64,000 bases of DNA from JAPPHA01 sp965220985 (GCA_965220985.1 OZ244854.1:2604001-2668000); one strand, 5' to 3'. Positions 1 through 8,375 are shown, numbered from the stretch's first letter. A program made the numbers and translations. The notes: generated from the letters alone by a model not told the origin.

Positions 1-338
1 GCCACGACCGCCATGCCCAAAGCGCGTCCGGCCTCGCCGCGTTGCGCCAATGGATAACCGTCGAGGCAGGTCGTGGCACTTGCCGATGTGCCTGGGGTAT
101 TGATCAGGATCGCCGTGATCGCCCCTGCAAAGGTGGCAGAGCAATAAATCGCGGTCAGGATGGCGATGGCGGGCACCGGTTCCATCGTCAAGGTGAAGGG
201 CAACAGGAGCGCGGCTCCGGTGGTCGCGTTGAGACCCGGCAGCGCCCCGATGACCACGCCGCCCAAGGTTGCGGTGACCAGAAGCAAGAACAGATAAGGA
301 TCGCCAAGCGCGTAGAGGCCGGAAAGGAACGCGTCCAT
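1..338 (-). CDS. tctA: TctA-family large membrane subunit of a tripartite tricarboxylate transporter (5' part only)
   Basis: Partial gene, cut by the left window edge; the first 112 or so codons are visible. TctA is the large multi-spanning permease of TTT transporters, which use a periplasmic binding protein (TctC) to import carboxylates with a cation. The visible N-terminus starts MDAFLSGLYALGDPYLF and contains the family signature GALPGLNATTGAALLLP around residues 32-48, followed by a hydrophobic segment and a second glycine/proline-rich stretch (ILINTPGTSASATT). The start codon at 338 abuts the stop of tctB (339-341), so the genes are one operon in the order tctC-tctB-tctA. Substrate is unknown. 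Confidence 0.9.
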   Translation of the reverse strand, partial: MDAFLSGLYALGDPYLFLLLVTATLGGVVIGALPGLNATTGAALLLPFTLTMEPVPAIAILTAIYCSATFAGAITAILINTPGTSASATTCLDGYPLAQRGEAGRALGMAVV

Positions 339-860
339 CTATCCGTACCACAGATTGGTGAGCAACCCGCGCGGAAAGCGGATTTCAAAGACCTGGTCGA
401 ACAGGAAGAACACGGCGACTGGCACGAGTATTCCGACTCCGATCAACACCGTGGCACGTCGCTCGCCCCAGAAAAAGGTCAGCCCCAGCGCAAACACGGA
501 CAGTGCGAGGAAGAAATCCACCGCTGTCACCCCGGCGAAGACGGCAAACAGCGCCAGTGTTCCCCAGACGGTGTTCTGCAGCTTCTCCTTGATCCGCACC
601 GGATCGAGCCAGGCCATCAGCAACGTCATGCCGACAATCGAGATCAGCAATAATTGGGGGAAATCAGACGGCTGTATTCCCCGCTTCAGGATGGGGGGCA
701 TTTTGCGGAATGTTGTCGAAACGTAGAACGCCGCCGCGCAGAACAGCACGATTGCAAGGGGCACGATCCAACGCTCGAACCTGCCGTGGGACTTTGGTTC
801 GTCAGAAATCGGTCTATTCCAAATGGGCGTTATGGATGTGGCCGGCTTGTTGCCGGCCAC
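339..860 (-). CDS. tctB: TctB-family small membrane subunit of a tripartite tricarboxylate transporter
   Basis: 173 residues, about the usual TctB size. The protein has a polar N-terminal tail and then four hydrophobic segments (about 32-52, 70-86, 100-130 and 138-155), the small-subunit layout of TTT carriers. No ATG is available in frame before the first membrane segment, so the start is the GTG at 860, which lies inside the 3' arm of a strong stem-loop (835-863). It follows tctC by 14 bases and touches tctA. The hairpin over the start suggests tctB/tctA translation is held lower than tctC. An alternative GTG near 764 would cut into the first membrane segment and is less likely. Confidence 0.85.
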   Translation of the reverse strand: MAGNKPATSITPIWNRPISDEPKSHGRFERWIVPLAIVLFCAAAFYVSTTFRKMPPILKRGIQPSDFPQLLLISIVGMTLLMAWLDPVRIKEKLQNTVWGTLALFAVFAGVTAVDFFLALSVFALGLTFFWGERRATVLIGVGILVPVAVFFLFDQVFEIRFPRGLLTNLWYG

Positions 861-863
861 ATC
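835..863 (-). promoter_or_regulatory. Intercistronic stem-loop between tctC and tctB
   Basis: Perfect 12-bp inverted repeat GATGTGGCCGGC / GCCGGCCACATC (835-846 and 852-863) with a 5-base loop. It begins 11 bases after the tctC stop and covers the tctB start. There is no T-tract, so it looks like an mRNA-stabilising or attenuating hairpin that favours the binding-protein message, not a full terminator. Confidence 0.75.
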
Positions 864-874
864 GCGAATTCAGG

Positions 875-1843
875 TCACTCGATGAAACCCAACTCTTTCA
901 GAGCCGCATTCATCTCGTTGACGGTCGTCACGATCTGCGGACCCCAAACGTCGGAACCGGCGACAGAAGAGCTGTCGAGTCCGACCGAGGTCAGGAATCC
1001 CTGGTAGACCGTGTGGTTCATCGACTTCAGCAGGGCTGCCTCGATCTTTTCGGCAATCTCGGGCGGGGTTTCCGCATGGACCGCAAAACCGCGAACGGTC
1101 GAGAAGCTGACCGGAATGCCCAGCTCTTTCGCCGTTGGAACGTCGCTGATTTTCGACATCCGTTCATCGGCCAGAACGACGGTCGGGCAAATCTCGCCCG
1201 CTTCGATCTGTGCCGTGGCTTCGGCGAGGTTCAGTACCCCTGCGTCGACAGCACCTGCCACCAGCTGCGTCGCCAGTTCGCCGCCACCATCGAATGGCAG
1301 CATTTTCGGCGTTTTCATGCCGCCCTTCAGCGTGAACATGAAGGCGGAAACGTCGTCGATGTTGCCGAGGTGGGTCACGCCATAGGTGATCGGAGCCTCT
1401 TTCTGCTGGGCCACGAAATCTTCGGCGCTCTCGTAGGTGCCGCACTTGGTCATCAGGATCTGCGGGTCGTCCGTTCCGCGTGCGATCGGACGCAGATCGT
1501 CGATGGTCATCCCGCCTTGGCCCTTTGCCACAACGGCGGCATGGCCGACGGTGAAGGTCAGGATCGTGTAGCCGTCTGCAGGAACGGTCTTGTAGTACTC
1601 AAGCGCCGCAGCTCCGCCGCCGCCACGCTTGTTGACGATGACCATGTCCTGGCCAAGCTCTCGACGCGCGCGCAGCATCATCATCCGCGTCGTCACGTCC
1701 GTGCCTCCGCCGTTGCCGGCATGGGTCACGACTTCGATCGTCTTGCTGGGGTACTCGTCTGCACTCGCAGCGCCGAGCGCCAACACGGCTGCCGACGCAA
1801 GAACTGCAGCGGCTCCCAATCTCGCACCAATTGAAACTCTCAT
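875..1843 (-). CDS. tctC: TctC-family periplasmic substrate-binding protein
   Basis: 322 residues. The start at 1843 is chosen because it has a strong ribosome site (GGAGGAAGTG directly upstream) and gives a clean Sec signal peptide, MRVSIGARLGAAAVLASAAVLALGAASA, before the mature start DEYPSKTIEVVTHAGNGGGTD. Upstream in-frame codons lack both. The GxGGGTD-type segment and the later GGGELATQLVAGAVDAGV region match the Bug/TctC ligand-binding fold, which binds carboxylates or related small acids in the periplasm. It is the first gene of the tctCBA operon. A perfect 20-bp palindrome 48 bases upstream of the start is a likely operator. Confidence 0.9.
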   Translation of the reverse strand: MRVSIGARLGAAAVLASAAVLALGAASADEYPSKTIEVVTHAGNGGGTDVTTRMMMLRARRELGQDMVIVNKRGGGGAAALEYYKTVPADGYTILTFTVGHAAVVAKGQGGMTIDDLRPIARGTDDPQILMTKCGTYESAEDFVAQQKEAPITYGVTHLGNIDDVSAFMFTLKGGMKTPKMLPFDGGGELATQLVAGAVDAGVLNLAEATAQIEAGEICPTVVLADERMSKISDVPTAKELGIPVSFSTVRGFAVHAETPPEIAEKIEAALLKSMNHTVYQGFLTSVGLDSSSVAGSDVWGPQIVTTVNEMNAALKELGFIE

Positions 1844-2257
1844 CACTTCCTCCCTGGGGGTTGTTTCTTGGATCAGCCTCGACTGATACAGCATTTGGCA
1901 TGCCAAATGCAATTTGAAATTCAGCCCGGCGAGCAGTCGGTCTTTCACGCCCGATTGGGCATAGAATCAAGCCAGCCTTTCGGACACTCTCCAGAACACG
2001 TGAGCTGTGGGCCGCACGGGCGATTGCTCTTCACTTCGTTCAGGTTTCCGCTTTCGGGTCCGCCGCTCGACCCTGTTACGGCTGACGGCTGTCATCGGCA
2101 GGCGCATCCCCAGCAATGTCGATCATCAAGAAACCGAAGACGGTCGCGGATTTCGGTCAGATCATCCAAATCCGCCCCGCGTGCATGTGGATGCGTTCGC
2201 TAAGCGGCAACTGTCCGCAATGCCACATGCTGCGCATCGCACCTATTTCAACCTTCG
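1844..2257. other. Intergenic region with the tctC promoter
   Basis: 414 bases between tctC and the tetR gene stop. No credible gene is seen; the short reading frames here have no family features. The region should hold the tctC promoter, and its only striking structure is the palindrome at 1891-1910. Confidence 0.5.
1891..1910. promoter_or_regulatory. Perfect 20-bp palindromic operator upstream of tctC
   Basis: GCATTTGGCA followed directly by its exact reverse complement TGCCAAATGC. The core TTTGGCA/TGCCAAA resembles sites used by FadR-like (FCD) GntR regulators, which often control carboxylate transporters. No GntR gene lies in this window. Position is 48 bases before the tctC start codon, suited to repression. 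Confidence 0.65.
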
Positions 2258-2860
2258 TCAGTCGATCGGTTCGTAGTGCGCCAAGAACATCTTGACGCAG
2301 TCTTCCATGGCGTCGTCCGGACCGAGGCTTTTACCGATCAAGTATTCTGGCCAGAAGTAGAAAGTCTTGATCAGACCCAGCAACTGGTTGGCAGCGAATT
2401 CAACGTCTGCTTTCCGAAGAGCTCCGGCGTCCATGGCATCGGCAAGAAGTTGGGTCACCGGATAGTCGTGCGTGGCGAATTCGAGGTAGAAGGCTCTTGC
2501 CCGTGCCAGATCGCGCAACAGTTCGGAATTGACCATTCGGCTGAGACCGATGGTCTGCTCGTCGGTCACGACCTCAACATAGAGGGTCAAGGCTTCAACA
2601 AGCTGCTCTTCCATGGAGCGATCCGGGTCATAGGGGACCGGCGCCATTGCGTTGTTTCGGTCGACCATGATCCGTGCGATCTCGTCGAACAACACTTCCT
2701 TGCTCGCGAAGTGCTTGTAGAGAGTCCGGCTCGACACCGCTGCGTGCTTGGCGATTCGAGTGATGTTTGCCCCCAGGAACCCGTGCTCGCGAAACTCCTC
2801 GATCGCAGCCTCGATGATGCTTTCTCGTTTTCTTTCAGTGAGTTTCATGTTTCGATCCAT
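2258..2860 (-). CDS. TetR-family transcriptional regulator
   Basis: 200 residues. The N-terminal helix-turn-helix is clear at about residues 10-58: EAAIEEFREHGFLGANITRI, then AAVSSRTLYKHFASKEVLFDEI, the standard TetR_N pattern. The C-terminal ligand-binding part (about 80-195) is helical and resembles AefR-like regulators. It is divergent from the hydrolase gene at 2955, which is its likely target together with itself. The start could also be the ATG at 2848, which has a better-spaced GGA. A palindromic sequence (2865-2882) lies right upstream. The ligand is unknown. Confidence 0.88.
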   Translation of the reverse strand: MDRNMKLTERKRESIIEAAIEEFREHGFLGANITRIAKHAAVSSRTLYKHFASKEVLFDEIARIMVDRNNAMAPVPYDPDRSMEEQLVEALTLYVEVVTDEQTIGLSRMVNSELLRDLARARAFYLEFATHDYPVTQLLADAMDAGALRKADVEFAANQLLGLIKTFYFWPEYLIGKSLGPDDAMEDCVKMFLAHYEPID

Positions 2861-2864
2861 AGGT

Positions 2865-2882
2865 GTAAAATAATTCCTTTAC
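2865..2882. promoter_or_regulatory. Candidate TetR operator between tetR and the hydrolase gene
   Basis: Imperfect palindrome GTAAAATAATTCCTTTAC: arms GTAAA/TTTAC around an AATT core, 14 of 18 positions symmetric. It sits in the AT-rich divergent intergenic region directly before the regulator gene, where TetR proteins usually bind. Assignment is inference. Confidence 0.4.
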
Positions 2883-2954
2883 TTTTCTGCTGACGCTTCC
2901 TAAATGTGAAATTACAGTTTTACTTCTGCAATCTCAAACCTGGAGGCCACAGAG

Positions 2955-3902
2955 ATGACCATCATGTCTGGCAAGAACGAAATCACCTTCAAATCGCAAG
3001 GCCTGAACCTGGCTGCGCACGTCTATGCACCCAGCGGGTTCGACGAGAACGGTCGCTATCCCGCGATTGTCTTCTCTGGCCCTTTCAACCAGGTCAAGGA
3101 GCAGACCGGCGCGATCTATGCCGCTCGGCTGGCTGAACTTGGCTACGTCTCCATCGTGTTCGATCACGTGGGTTACGGCGACAGCGAAGGTGAAATTCGC
3201 AACAACGAAAACAGCTTCGTCAAGATCGAGAGCATTCGCGACGCGATCAGCTACATGGGAACGCTTTCGTACGTGGACCGCGACAATCTCTTTGGCCTCG
3301 GCGTCTGCGCATCGGGTGGATACATGGCGCTGGTGGCAACGACCGACAAACGGCTCAAGGCTGTCGCCTCGGTTTCGGGCATGTTGGGCAACCAGATGAG
3401 CTATTTCGGCGTCATGGATCGCGAGACCGTGACGGCCGTCATCGCCATGCAAAACGCCGGTCGTCAAAAGCACTATGAAACTGGCGTCGTGGACTATGTC
3501 GATGCGCTGCAGTTCGAGACCGCAAAGGACGCAGATGTGCTCGCCTTGCGCGAAGGCTACGACTACTACATGACCGAACGAGCGGGTGCGCAGACTTACC
3601 CGAACTACAGCCACAAGTCGCCTTCCTTCATGCTCGAAGCGCCGATGCTCGCAGATGCCATGAGTTACGCTCCCTACATCTACACGCCGTTCATCGGCAT
3701 CTATGGCGAGAAGGCCATGGCCGACAGCGCACCGCTGACGATCCAGTTCTGTGACAAGGCTTCCGAACCAAAGGAACTGGTTGAGATCAAGGGTGCATCC
3801 CACGTGTCGCTTTACGATATCCCGGAAGACGTGGACCGCGCCGTGGCGGCGATGGACGGTTTCTTCCAAAAGCACGGCGGCGCCGAAGCAAAAGCCGCGT
3901 GA
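2955..3902 (+). CDS. Alpha/beta hydrolase, dienelactone hydrolase / YcjY-like
   Basis: 315 residues, cytoplasmic (no signal peptide). The ribosome site GGAGG at 2942-2946 fixes the start. Alpha/beta-hydrolase features in order: a strand and HVYAP (about 21-27), the oxyanion-side SGPFNQVKEQ (about 41-50), FDHVGYGDSEGE (about 71-82), the nucleophile elbow GLGVCASGGY (about 115-124), and a late acid/His pair with GASHVSLYDIP (about 284-294) supplying the catalytic His. Cys in GVCASG or Ser in CASGG could be the nucleophile; both patterns exist in this family. It is divergent from tetR, so probably under its control. Substrate unknown. Confidence 0.82.
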   Translation: MTIMSGKNEITFKSQGLNLAAHVYAPSGFDENGRYPAIVFSGPFNQVKEQTGAIYAARLAELGYVSIVFDHVGYGDSEGEIRNNENSFVKIESIRDAISYMGTLSYVDRDNLFGLGVCASGGYMALVATTDKRLKAVASVSGMLGNQMSYFGVMDRETVTAVIAMQNAGRQKHYETGVVDYVDALQFETAKDADVLALREGYDYYMTERAGAQTYPNYSHKSPSFMLEAPMLADAMSYAPYIYTPFIGIYGEKAMADSAPLTIQFCDKASEPKELVEIKGASHVSLYDIPEDVDRAVAAMDGFFQKHGGAEAKAA

Positions 3903-4244
3903 CCCCACCCACGCATCTGGATCGCCCGATCCATTTCGGGCGATCCACTCAGACATTCACCAGGTCGTGTTGGCAGGCCGGCCTTTTTCGAAGGCGCGCA
4001 CCGTTCGTCGGGGAGGAATGATGCTTCGGTGCAGAAATTCGCGTCACAGGACCTGTTAATGCAACAGTTTGGGCGCATCTGTTGCTTTAAGGCCCGGATT
4101 CCGGCGATTCGCGTTGCGATGAGCGCGCCATGCAAGCAGGTGTCTTGCTTGATTCAGTTGGTATCCGTGAGCAGAGTCGAACCGACGACACGCTCGGCGT
4201 CGGGGTTGGCAGTGGACAGAGGAGCGTCCAGGCGAGGCTGGTGA
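3903..4244. other. Intergenic region between convergent genes
   Basis: 342 bases between the hydrolase and the convergent SnoaL-like gene. Apart from the stem-loop at 3919-3946 nothing recognisable is present; short reading frames here lack codon or family support. Confidence 0.5.
3919..3946 (+). terminator. Stem-loop after the hydrolase gene
   Basis: Perfect 11-bp inverted repeat GGATCGCCCGA / TCGGGCGATCC with a 6-base loop, 16 bases after the stop codon. There is no run of T, so it may be a weak or factor-assisted terminator, or only a 3' stabiliser. Confidence 0.6.
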
Positions 4245-4643
4245 TCAGGCGTTGCCGTACTTGTCGCCGACATCCTGTCGCGTGGGATGCGTGTCGTAGA
4301 AAATCGACATGGATGCAAATTTTCCGCGCTCACTGAACTTGAAGTAGTCGACGCCCTGGAAAACGATCCTGTCACCGCTCGCCAGCGTCCAGTCGTATTC
4401 GAAATGCGCGGCAGCGGAGTCGCCGTTCTCGCCGATCAGGACGTCGAACACCGTGAGCTTGTTTTGCCGTGATGCGTTGCCCAACTTGGCGAAGAAATCT
4501 GAAGCCGTCATCGTGCCCAGGTACGGGGAGTCCACCTGGCCGGTCGGTTCGAACATGTCGATGATCTCGTCAATCGCGGAAGCCGTCAGGCGATCAAAGT
4601 AGCTTCGAACATAGGCCACTTTCTCTGCTTGTGTCGTTGCCAT
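4245..4643 (-). CDS. SnoaL-like / nuclear transport factor 2 fold protein
   Basis: 132 residues from the ATG at 4643, chosen for the AGGAAGC ribosome site just upstream; the longer frame upstream has no protein character. The sequence shows the NTF2-like pattern: helix VAYVRSYFDRLTASAIDEIIDMF, then PTGQVDSPYLGTMTASDFF, and C-terminal strands including AAAHFEYDWTLASGDRIVFQGVDYF. Such proteins are small cone-shaped isomerases, cyclases or ligand binders. The function here is not predictable. It ends facing the hydrolase gene and lies downstream of the AraC gene on the same strand, 267 bases apart. Confidence 0.7.
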   Translation of the reverse strand: MATTQAEKVAYVRSYFDRLTASAIDEIIDMFEPTGQVDSPYLGTMTASDFFAKLGNASRQNKLTVFDVLIGENGDSAAAHFEYDWTLASGDRIVFQGVDYFKFSERGKFASMSIFYDTHPTRQDVGDKYGNA

Positions 4644-4910
4644 GTGCTTCCTGTCGCTTGTCCAAATCTGATGGCAGCTTACCCTCGGGAGCCCGAGTTT
4701 CCCATGGCTTCGGCACGTGCAATTCCAATTGTTCTTGCGCTCGCTCGCGGCCGAGCTGCGCCCGGCAACATGAAACTTTCTCCAGTTCTCCGAGGCTGGC
4801 GGCACGGGTCAGATCCGCAGCTGAAAAGGTCTTTCGAAAAAACGAAGGAAAGGGATGACAAGCGACGGTCGGGAGTTCGACTCGCTCGTTGTGGAGTTGC
4901 CCGTTGGTTC

Positions 4911-5714
4911 TCAGACTGCTGCACGGTTGCCTGGCTGCATGTCATATTGAATGCTGCGCCTGAAGGCGGCTGGAGGAACGCCGACGAGTTTCCGAAACTG
5001 CTTTGAGAAGTAGTAGACGTCATTGAAACCCAGCATGTGAGCAATTTCCTTGATTGGGATGCTTCGATCGGAAATCAACGCGCGCGCGGCTTCAATTCGT
5101 ATGGCAAGAAACCGGGCATGAAGGGATTGACCTGCACTCTGACGGAACTTGCGCCTCAACGTGCTCTCCCCCATTCCCAGTTGACTGGCCAGCGACTCGT
5201 AATCTGGCCTGCCAAACCGATTCTGGAACAGCCATTCATCGACCGTCGCAAGAAAATTGTCGCTCTCGTGAGGTCCGTAACCTCCATCCTTGAGAATCAT
5301 CAACATTGCATCGGTCAACTGCTCGGCGATGTTCCGACCCAGGGAATCGCTTCGTCGGGCGAATGTGATGATTCGGTCAAAGTCCTGGGACAAAGCGGCA
5401 AGCCTCCCCACCGGAACAGGGGAAGCGGGCAGCAACCCGTCCGCCAACCAGACCTCGACCTTGCTGCCGCGAAAGGCAATGTAACGGTGGTCCCAGTGGC
5501 CTTGGCCCTTCGCCACGTGAAAAACCGTATGCGGGCCCGGCCACGCGCACCAGACCCAAGGCCCGTCGAGATCATGTCGGCGACCGTCGTATGAAAGATA
5601 AACGCTCCCTGACATCATGAATTGAATCGAGGCGTAGCCCTGGAAGACCTTGTCAACCGCGCCCGTGCACTTTGGAACATGGTCGCAATGCAAGAAGGTG
5701 ATGTCTTGTTTCAT
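4911..5714 (-). CDS. AraC-family transcriptional regulator
   Basis: 267 residues from the ATG at 5714. The C-terminal 100 residues are the double helix-turn-helix of AraC/XylS: ESLASQLGMGESTLRRKFRQ and then the family signature IKEIAHMLGFNDVYYFSKQFRKLVGVPPAAFRR. The N-terminal half is a cupin-like sensor (YASIQFMMSGSVYLSYDGRRHDLDG). It is divergent from the PhyH-family gene at 5819 and most likely activates the phyH-panB-like operon. The upstream 45 codons of the open frame overlap the promoter and are excluded. Confidence 0.88.
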   Translation of the reverse strand: MKQDITFLHCDHVPKCTGAVDKVFQGYASIQFMMSGSVYLSYDGRRHDLDGPWVWCAWPGPHTVFHVAKGQGHWDHRYIAFRGSKVEVWLADGLLPASPVPVGRLAALSQDFDRIITFARRSDSLGRNIAEQLTDAMLMILKDGGYGPHESDNFLATVDEWLFQNRFGRPDYESLASQLGMGESTLRRKFRQSAGQSLHARFLAIRIEAARALISDRSIPIKEIAHMLGFNDVYYFSKQFRKLVGVPPAAFRRSIQYDMQPGNRAAV

Positions 5715-5818
5715 TGATCGAATATTACAAAAAAAGACCATATTTGTCCATTTCAATCCGGTGCTCCCTGCGAAACTTTCGACGACAAGGACCATTGTTT
5801 GAAAAATGAGGGGATAAA

Positions 5819-6622
5819 ATGGCCGATTCAACGAATGCAACGGATCCAATCAATTCCCTGTCTCTCACCGAAGCAGAGATCGGATTCTACAAACACGAAG
5901 GCTGGCTGTTGATTCCCGGGTTGTTGAAATCCGAGGCCCTGTCCGCAGTCTACGACGACGTCCTTGGAGTCGTCACGGATCTCGGGATCAAGAAAAAGGA
6001 ATTGTCCGAGGCCAGTGACACCTCCCACAAGCTCATCCAAACGGCGCAGTATCTTGCAGGCTCCAGGTTGGACGGGATGATCAACAGTCCAACGCTGAAA
6101 TCGATTGCGACCAGCCTGCTTGGCGGCGAGGCAATCCTCTACATGCCGTTTACTGCCGTGAAGAGCGCGCGAGGCGGAGGTGAATTCCACTTCCACCAGG
6201 ACAACAATTACACACGGTTCGAGAACGGAATGCATGGCATCAATATCTGGTTCGCGCTTGTCGACGTGACCCCGGAAAACGGTTGCCTCTGCATCGAGCC
6301 GCGCACCCATACCCATGGCACGATCGCCTCGAAGAATGCCGGTGAGGGTGATCATCATCGGCGAGTGGCATATGACCCGACCTACTATCTTCCTGTCAGG
6401 ATGCGTGCCGGGGACGCCGTGGCATTCTCGCGTGTGACGGTGCACGGCAGCGGTGAAAACACGACGAGTGAGCCCCGTGTCGGTTATGCGGTTCAGTTTC
6501 ACCACAGCGAGGCCAAGGCAACCTGGGAGGGTGGTCCATTGCGTGCACTCAATGGGGCCAATCGCTGGCAAACCGCGCCAGTGGATGCGATCATGCCAGT
6601 TGAAGAACCCGATGATGGCTGA
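5819..6622 (+). CDS. Phytanoyl-CoA dioxygenase (PhyH) family Fe(II)/2-oxoglutarate oxygenase
   Basis: 267 residues. The metal site is visible: HFHQDNNYTR (about 122-131) gives the HxD pair, TVHGSGENTT (about 207-216) the distal His, and SEPRVGYAVQFH (about 217-228) the Arg that binds 2-oxoglutarate. The protein should hydroxylate an unknown small substrate. The start has a GAGGGGA ribosome site. It is divergent from araC and 105 bases before the PanB-like gene on the same strand, suggesting one pathway. PhyH proteins next to AraC regulators are common in marine alphaproteobacteria, but the substrate is not deducible. Confidence 0.85.
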   Translation: MADSTNATDPINSLSLTEAEIGFYKHEGWLLIPGLLKSEALSAVYDDVLGVVTDLGIKKKELSEASDTSHKLIQTAQYLAGSRLDGMINSPTLKSIATSLLGGEAILYMPFTAVKSARGGGEFHFHQDNNYTRFENGMHGINIWFALVDVTPENGCLCIEPRTHTHGTIASKNAGEGDHHRRVAYDPTYYLPVRMRAGDAVAFSRVTVHGSGENTTSEPRVGYAVQFHHSEAKATWEGGPLRALNGANRWQTAPVDAIMPVEEPDDG

Positions 6623-6727
6623 CTTTTTTGCCGTTTCCGATCCGGCTGGCCGCGCCAGGAACGCCCGAATTACGCGCATCAATTGCTGGTCGTGGTGCCG
6701 GCAATGCGCATTTCGACAGGAGAACTC

Positions 6728-7552
6728 ATGATCAGGACATTTTCGTTCGATGGCGAAGCTGCAGTACGGACGTTGACCGCCAGGTGCATCAAGGAAGCGA
6801 AGGGCAACCGCAAACTGGTGCAGACGACTGCCACCAATGAACATGAAGCTGCCTGCGCTGCAGCGGCCGAAATAGAAATGATCACCGGTCCTGCCGTGAA
6901 ACTGGAGGAGCTGCGCAGGGGTGCGCCAAATCTGTTCATCACGGTGGGCGTTCAGATGTGGAAGTTCGCTCCCGCCGACGATGTTCTGAGCGAGGCCTAC
7001 AGGTTGCTCGAGGCCGGGGCGGATGCGATCTATTGCCCTCGCGAACCTCAGATCATCGAGATGCTGGCAAATGCCCGCGTTCCGGTCATGGCACACTTGG
7101 GCCTGGTGCCCCGTGTTGCTTCGTGGACGGGAGGTGCGCGAGCGGCGGGAAAGACCGCCGAGGAAGCCGTCGAACTTTTTTGGCAATACAAGGAAATGGA
7201 AAGTGCCGGGGCGCTGATGGTGGAGTCCGAAGTGATCGCCGCCGACGTGCTGACCGAGATCACGAAGTGCGTGTCGGTTTCGACGGTGTCCCTGGGTTCC
7301 GGTCCGGGCGGCGACATTGACTACCTGTTCCAGGTGGATGTCACCGGCGAGAAACCGGACCGGCCCCGCCACGCGCGCGCCTTCGCAGATCTCCATTCCA
7401 TGCAGAAGGCGATGGACGCAGAGCGCGTTCGGGCGCTGGCAGCCTTCAAGGCCAGTGTCGAAGATCAGAGCTTTCCGGGCGAACCGGAGACCGTGCCAAC
7501 CGACCCGAAAGAACTGGACGAGTTCATGAACTATCTTGAACGACACTCCTGA
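6728..7552 (+). CDS. PanB-like protein (ketopantoate hydroxymethyltransferase family, divergent)
   Basis: 274 residues from the ATG at 6728, which has the AGGAGAA site; the upstream in-frame codons have none. The middle is clearly PanB-like: VPVMAHLGLVPRVASWTGG, AAGKTAEEAVELF, and SAGALMVESEVIAADVLTEI with the Glu that aligns to the PanB catalytic base, then GSGPGGDID. The two PanB metal-binding aspartates are not in their expected places: the VGDS motif is replaced by ITGP and the VADLPF motif by TVGVQM. It probably does a different aldol- or lyase-type reaction in the PEP mutase/isocitrate lyase superfamily. It is co-oriented with the PhyH gene. Confidence 0.72.
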   Translation: MIRTFSFDGEAAVRTLTARCIKEAKGNRKLVQTTATNEHEAACAAAAEIEMITGPAVKLEELRRGAPNLFITVGVQMWKFAPADDVLSEAYRLLEAGADAIYCPREPQIIEMLANARVPVMAHLGLVPRVASWTGGARAAGKTAEEAVELFWQYKEMESAGALMVESEVIAADVLTEITKCVSVSTVSLGSGPGGDIDYLFQVDVTGEKPDRPRHARAFADLHSMQKAMDAERVRALAAFKASVEDQSFPGEPETVPTDPKELDEFMNYLERHS

Positions 7553-7601
7553 TCGCCAAACAGGCGACCGCTCTGCGCGCCGTTCGGCAGGCCGGACGCC
7601 A

Positions 7602-8375
7602 TCAGCTCATCCACTGACCGCCGTCGACATTGTAGGTCTGCGCCAGGATGTAGTCCGACTCGGCAGAAGCAAGAAACACGGCCATGCCGGCCAGGTCATT
7701 CGGTACGGCAAATCGACCCGCTGGAACTCCTGCCTCAACCTCTCGTCGCTTCTGACCTGGCGCCTTGCCTTCGAGCTTGGCAAACATCGCGTCGACGTGT
7801 TCCCAGTGGGCGCCGTCGACCACGCCAGGAGCAATTGCGTTCACATTGATGCCGTGCTTGATCAGGTTCAGTCCAGCCGATTGAGTCATCGAAATCACTG
7901 CTGCCTTGGTTGCGCAGTAGACCAGAACAAGACTTTCGCCCCGGCGGCCCGCCTGGCTTGCCATGTTGATGATCTTTCCGCCGTGTCCCTGCTTGATCAT
8001 CTGCCGAGCCGCGGACTGCAATGTGAACAGGGTGCCCGAGACATTGACCGAAAACAGCTTCTCATAGCTTTCACGCGTGATGTCCACGGTTTCCGCAGCA
8101 TCGAACAGGGCTGCGTTGTTGATCAAAATGTCAAGCTTTCCTGAGTGCGCCACGGTGGCTTCGATGGCTCGGTCGATGCTGTCCTGCGAGGTCACGTCCA
8201 GGTGAACAGCGAAAGCTGCATCGCCGATATCGGAGGCGGCCTTCTTCGCTGCCTGATGGTTGATGTCGCCGATCGTGACCGTTGCCCCCTCGCGAACGAA
8301 CGCCTCCGCAAACCCGCGACCGATACCCCGTGCAGCGCCGGTGATCAGCGCAGTCTTTCCCTCAAGCCGTTTCAT
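7602..8375 (-). CDS. smoS: SmoS/PolS-type polyol (sorbitol/galactitol) dehydrogenase, SDR family
   Basis: 257 residues, classical short-chain dehydrogenase. The NAD site is TGAARGIGRG (about 12-21) and NNAALF (about 87-92); the catalytic set is NMASQAG (Ser) and YCATK (Tyr, Lys) at about 140-163. The sequence is strikingly like Rhodobacter SmoS, which oxidises D-glucitol to fructose and galactitol to tagatose: ITRESYEKLFSVNVSGTLF, GINVNAIAPGVVDG and the C-terminus YNVDGGQWMS. It is followed on the same strand, upstream, by lacI and divergent from the tagatose-type kinase, consistent with the first catabolic step of a hexitol pathway. Confidence 0.88.
   Translation of the reverse strand: MKRLEGKTALITGAARGIGRGFAEAFVREGATVTIGDINHQAAKKAASDIGDAAFAVHLDVTSQDSIDRAIEATVAHSGKLDILINNAALFDAAETVDITRESYEKLFSVNVSGTLFTLQSAARQMIKQGHGGKIINMASQAGRRGESLVLVYCATKAAVISMTQSAGLNLIKHGINVNAIAPGVVDGAHWEHVDAMFAKLEGKAPGQKRREVEAGVPAGRFAVPNDLAGMAVFLASAESDYILAQTYNVDGGQWMS

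Noticed and set aside
2934..3956. Open frame of 340 codons on the minus strand
   Set aside because: Antisense to the hydrolase gene; His/Val/Arg-rich translation typical of a shadow frame.
5828..7546. Open frame of 572 codons on the minus strand
   Set aside because: It is the antisense shadow of the PhyH and PanB-like genes, which have clear motifs and ribosome sites; its translation shows no family features.
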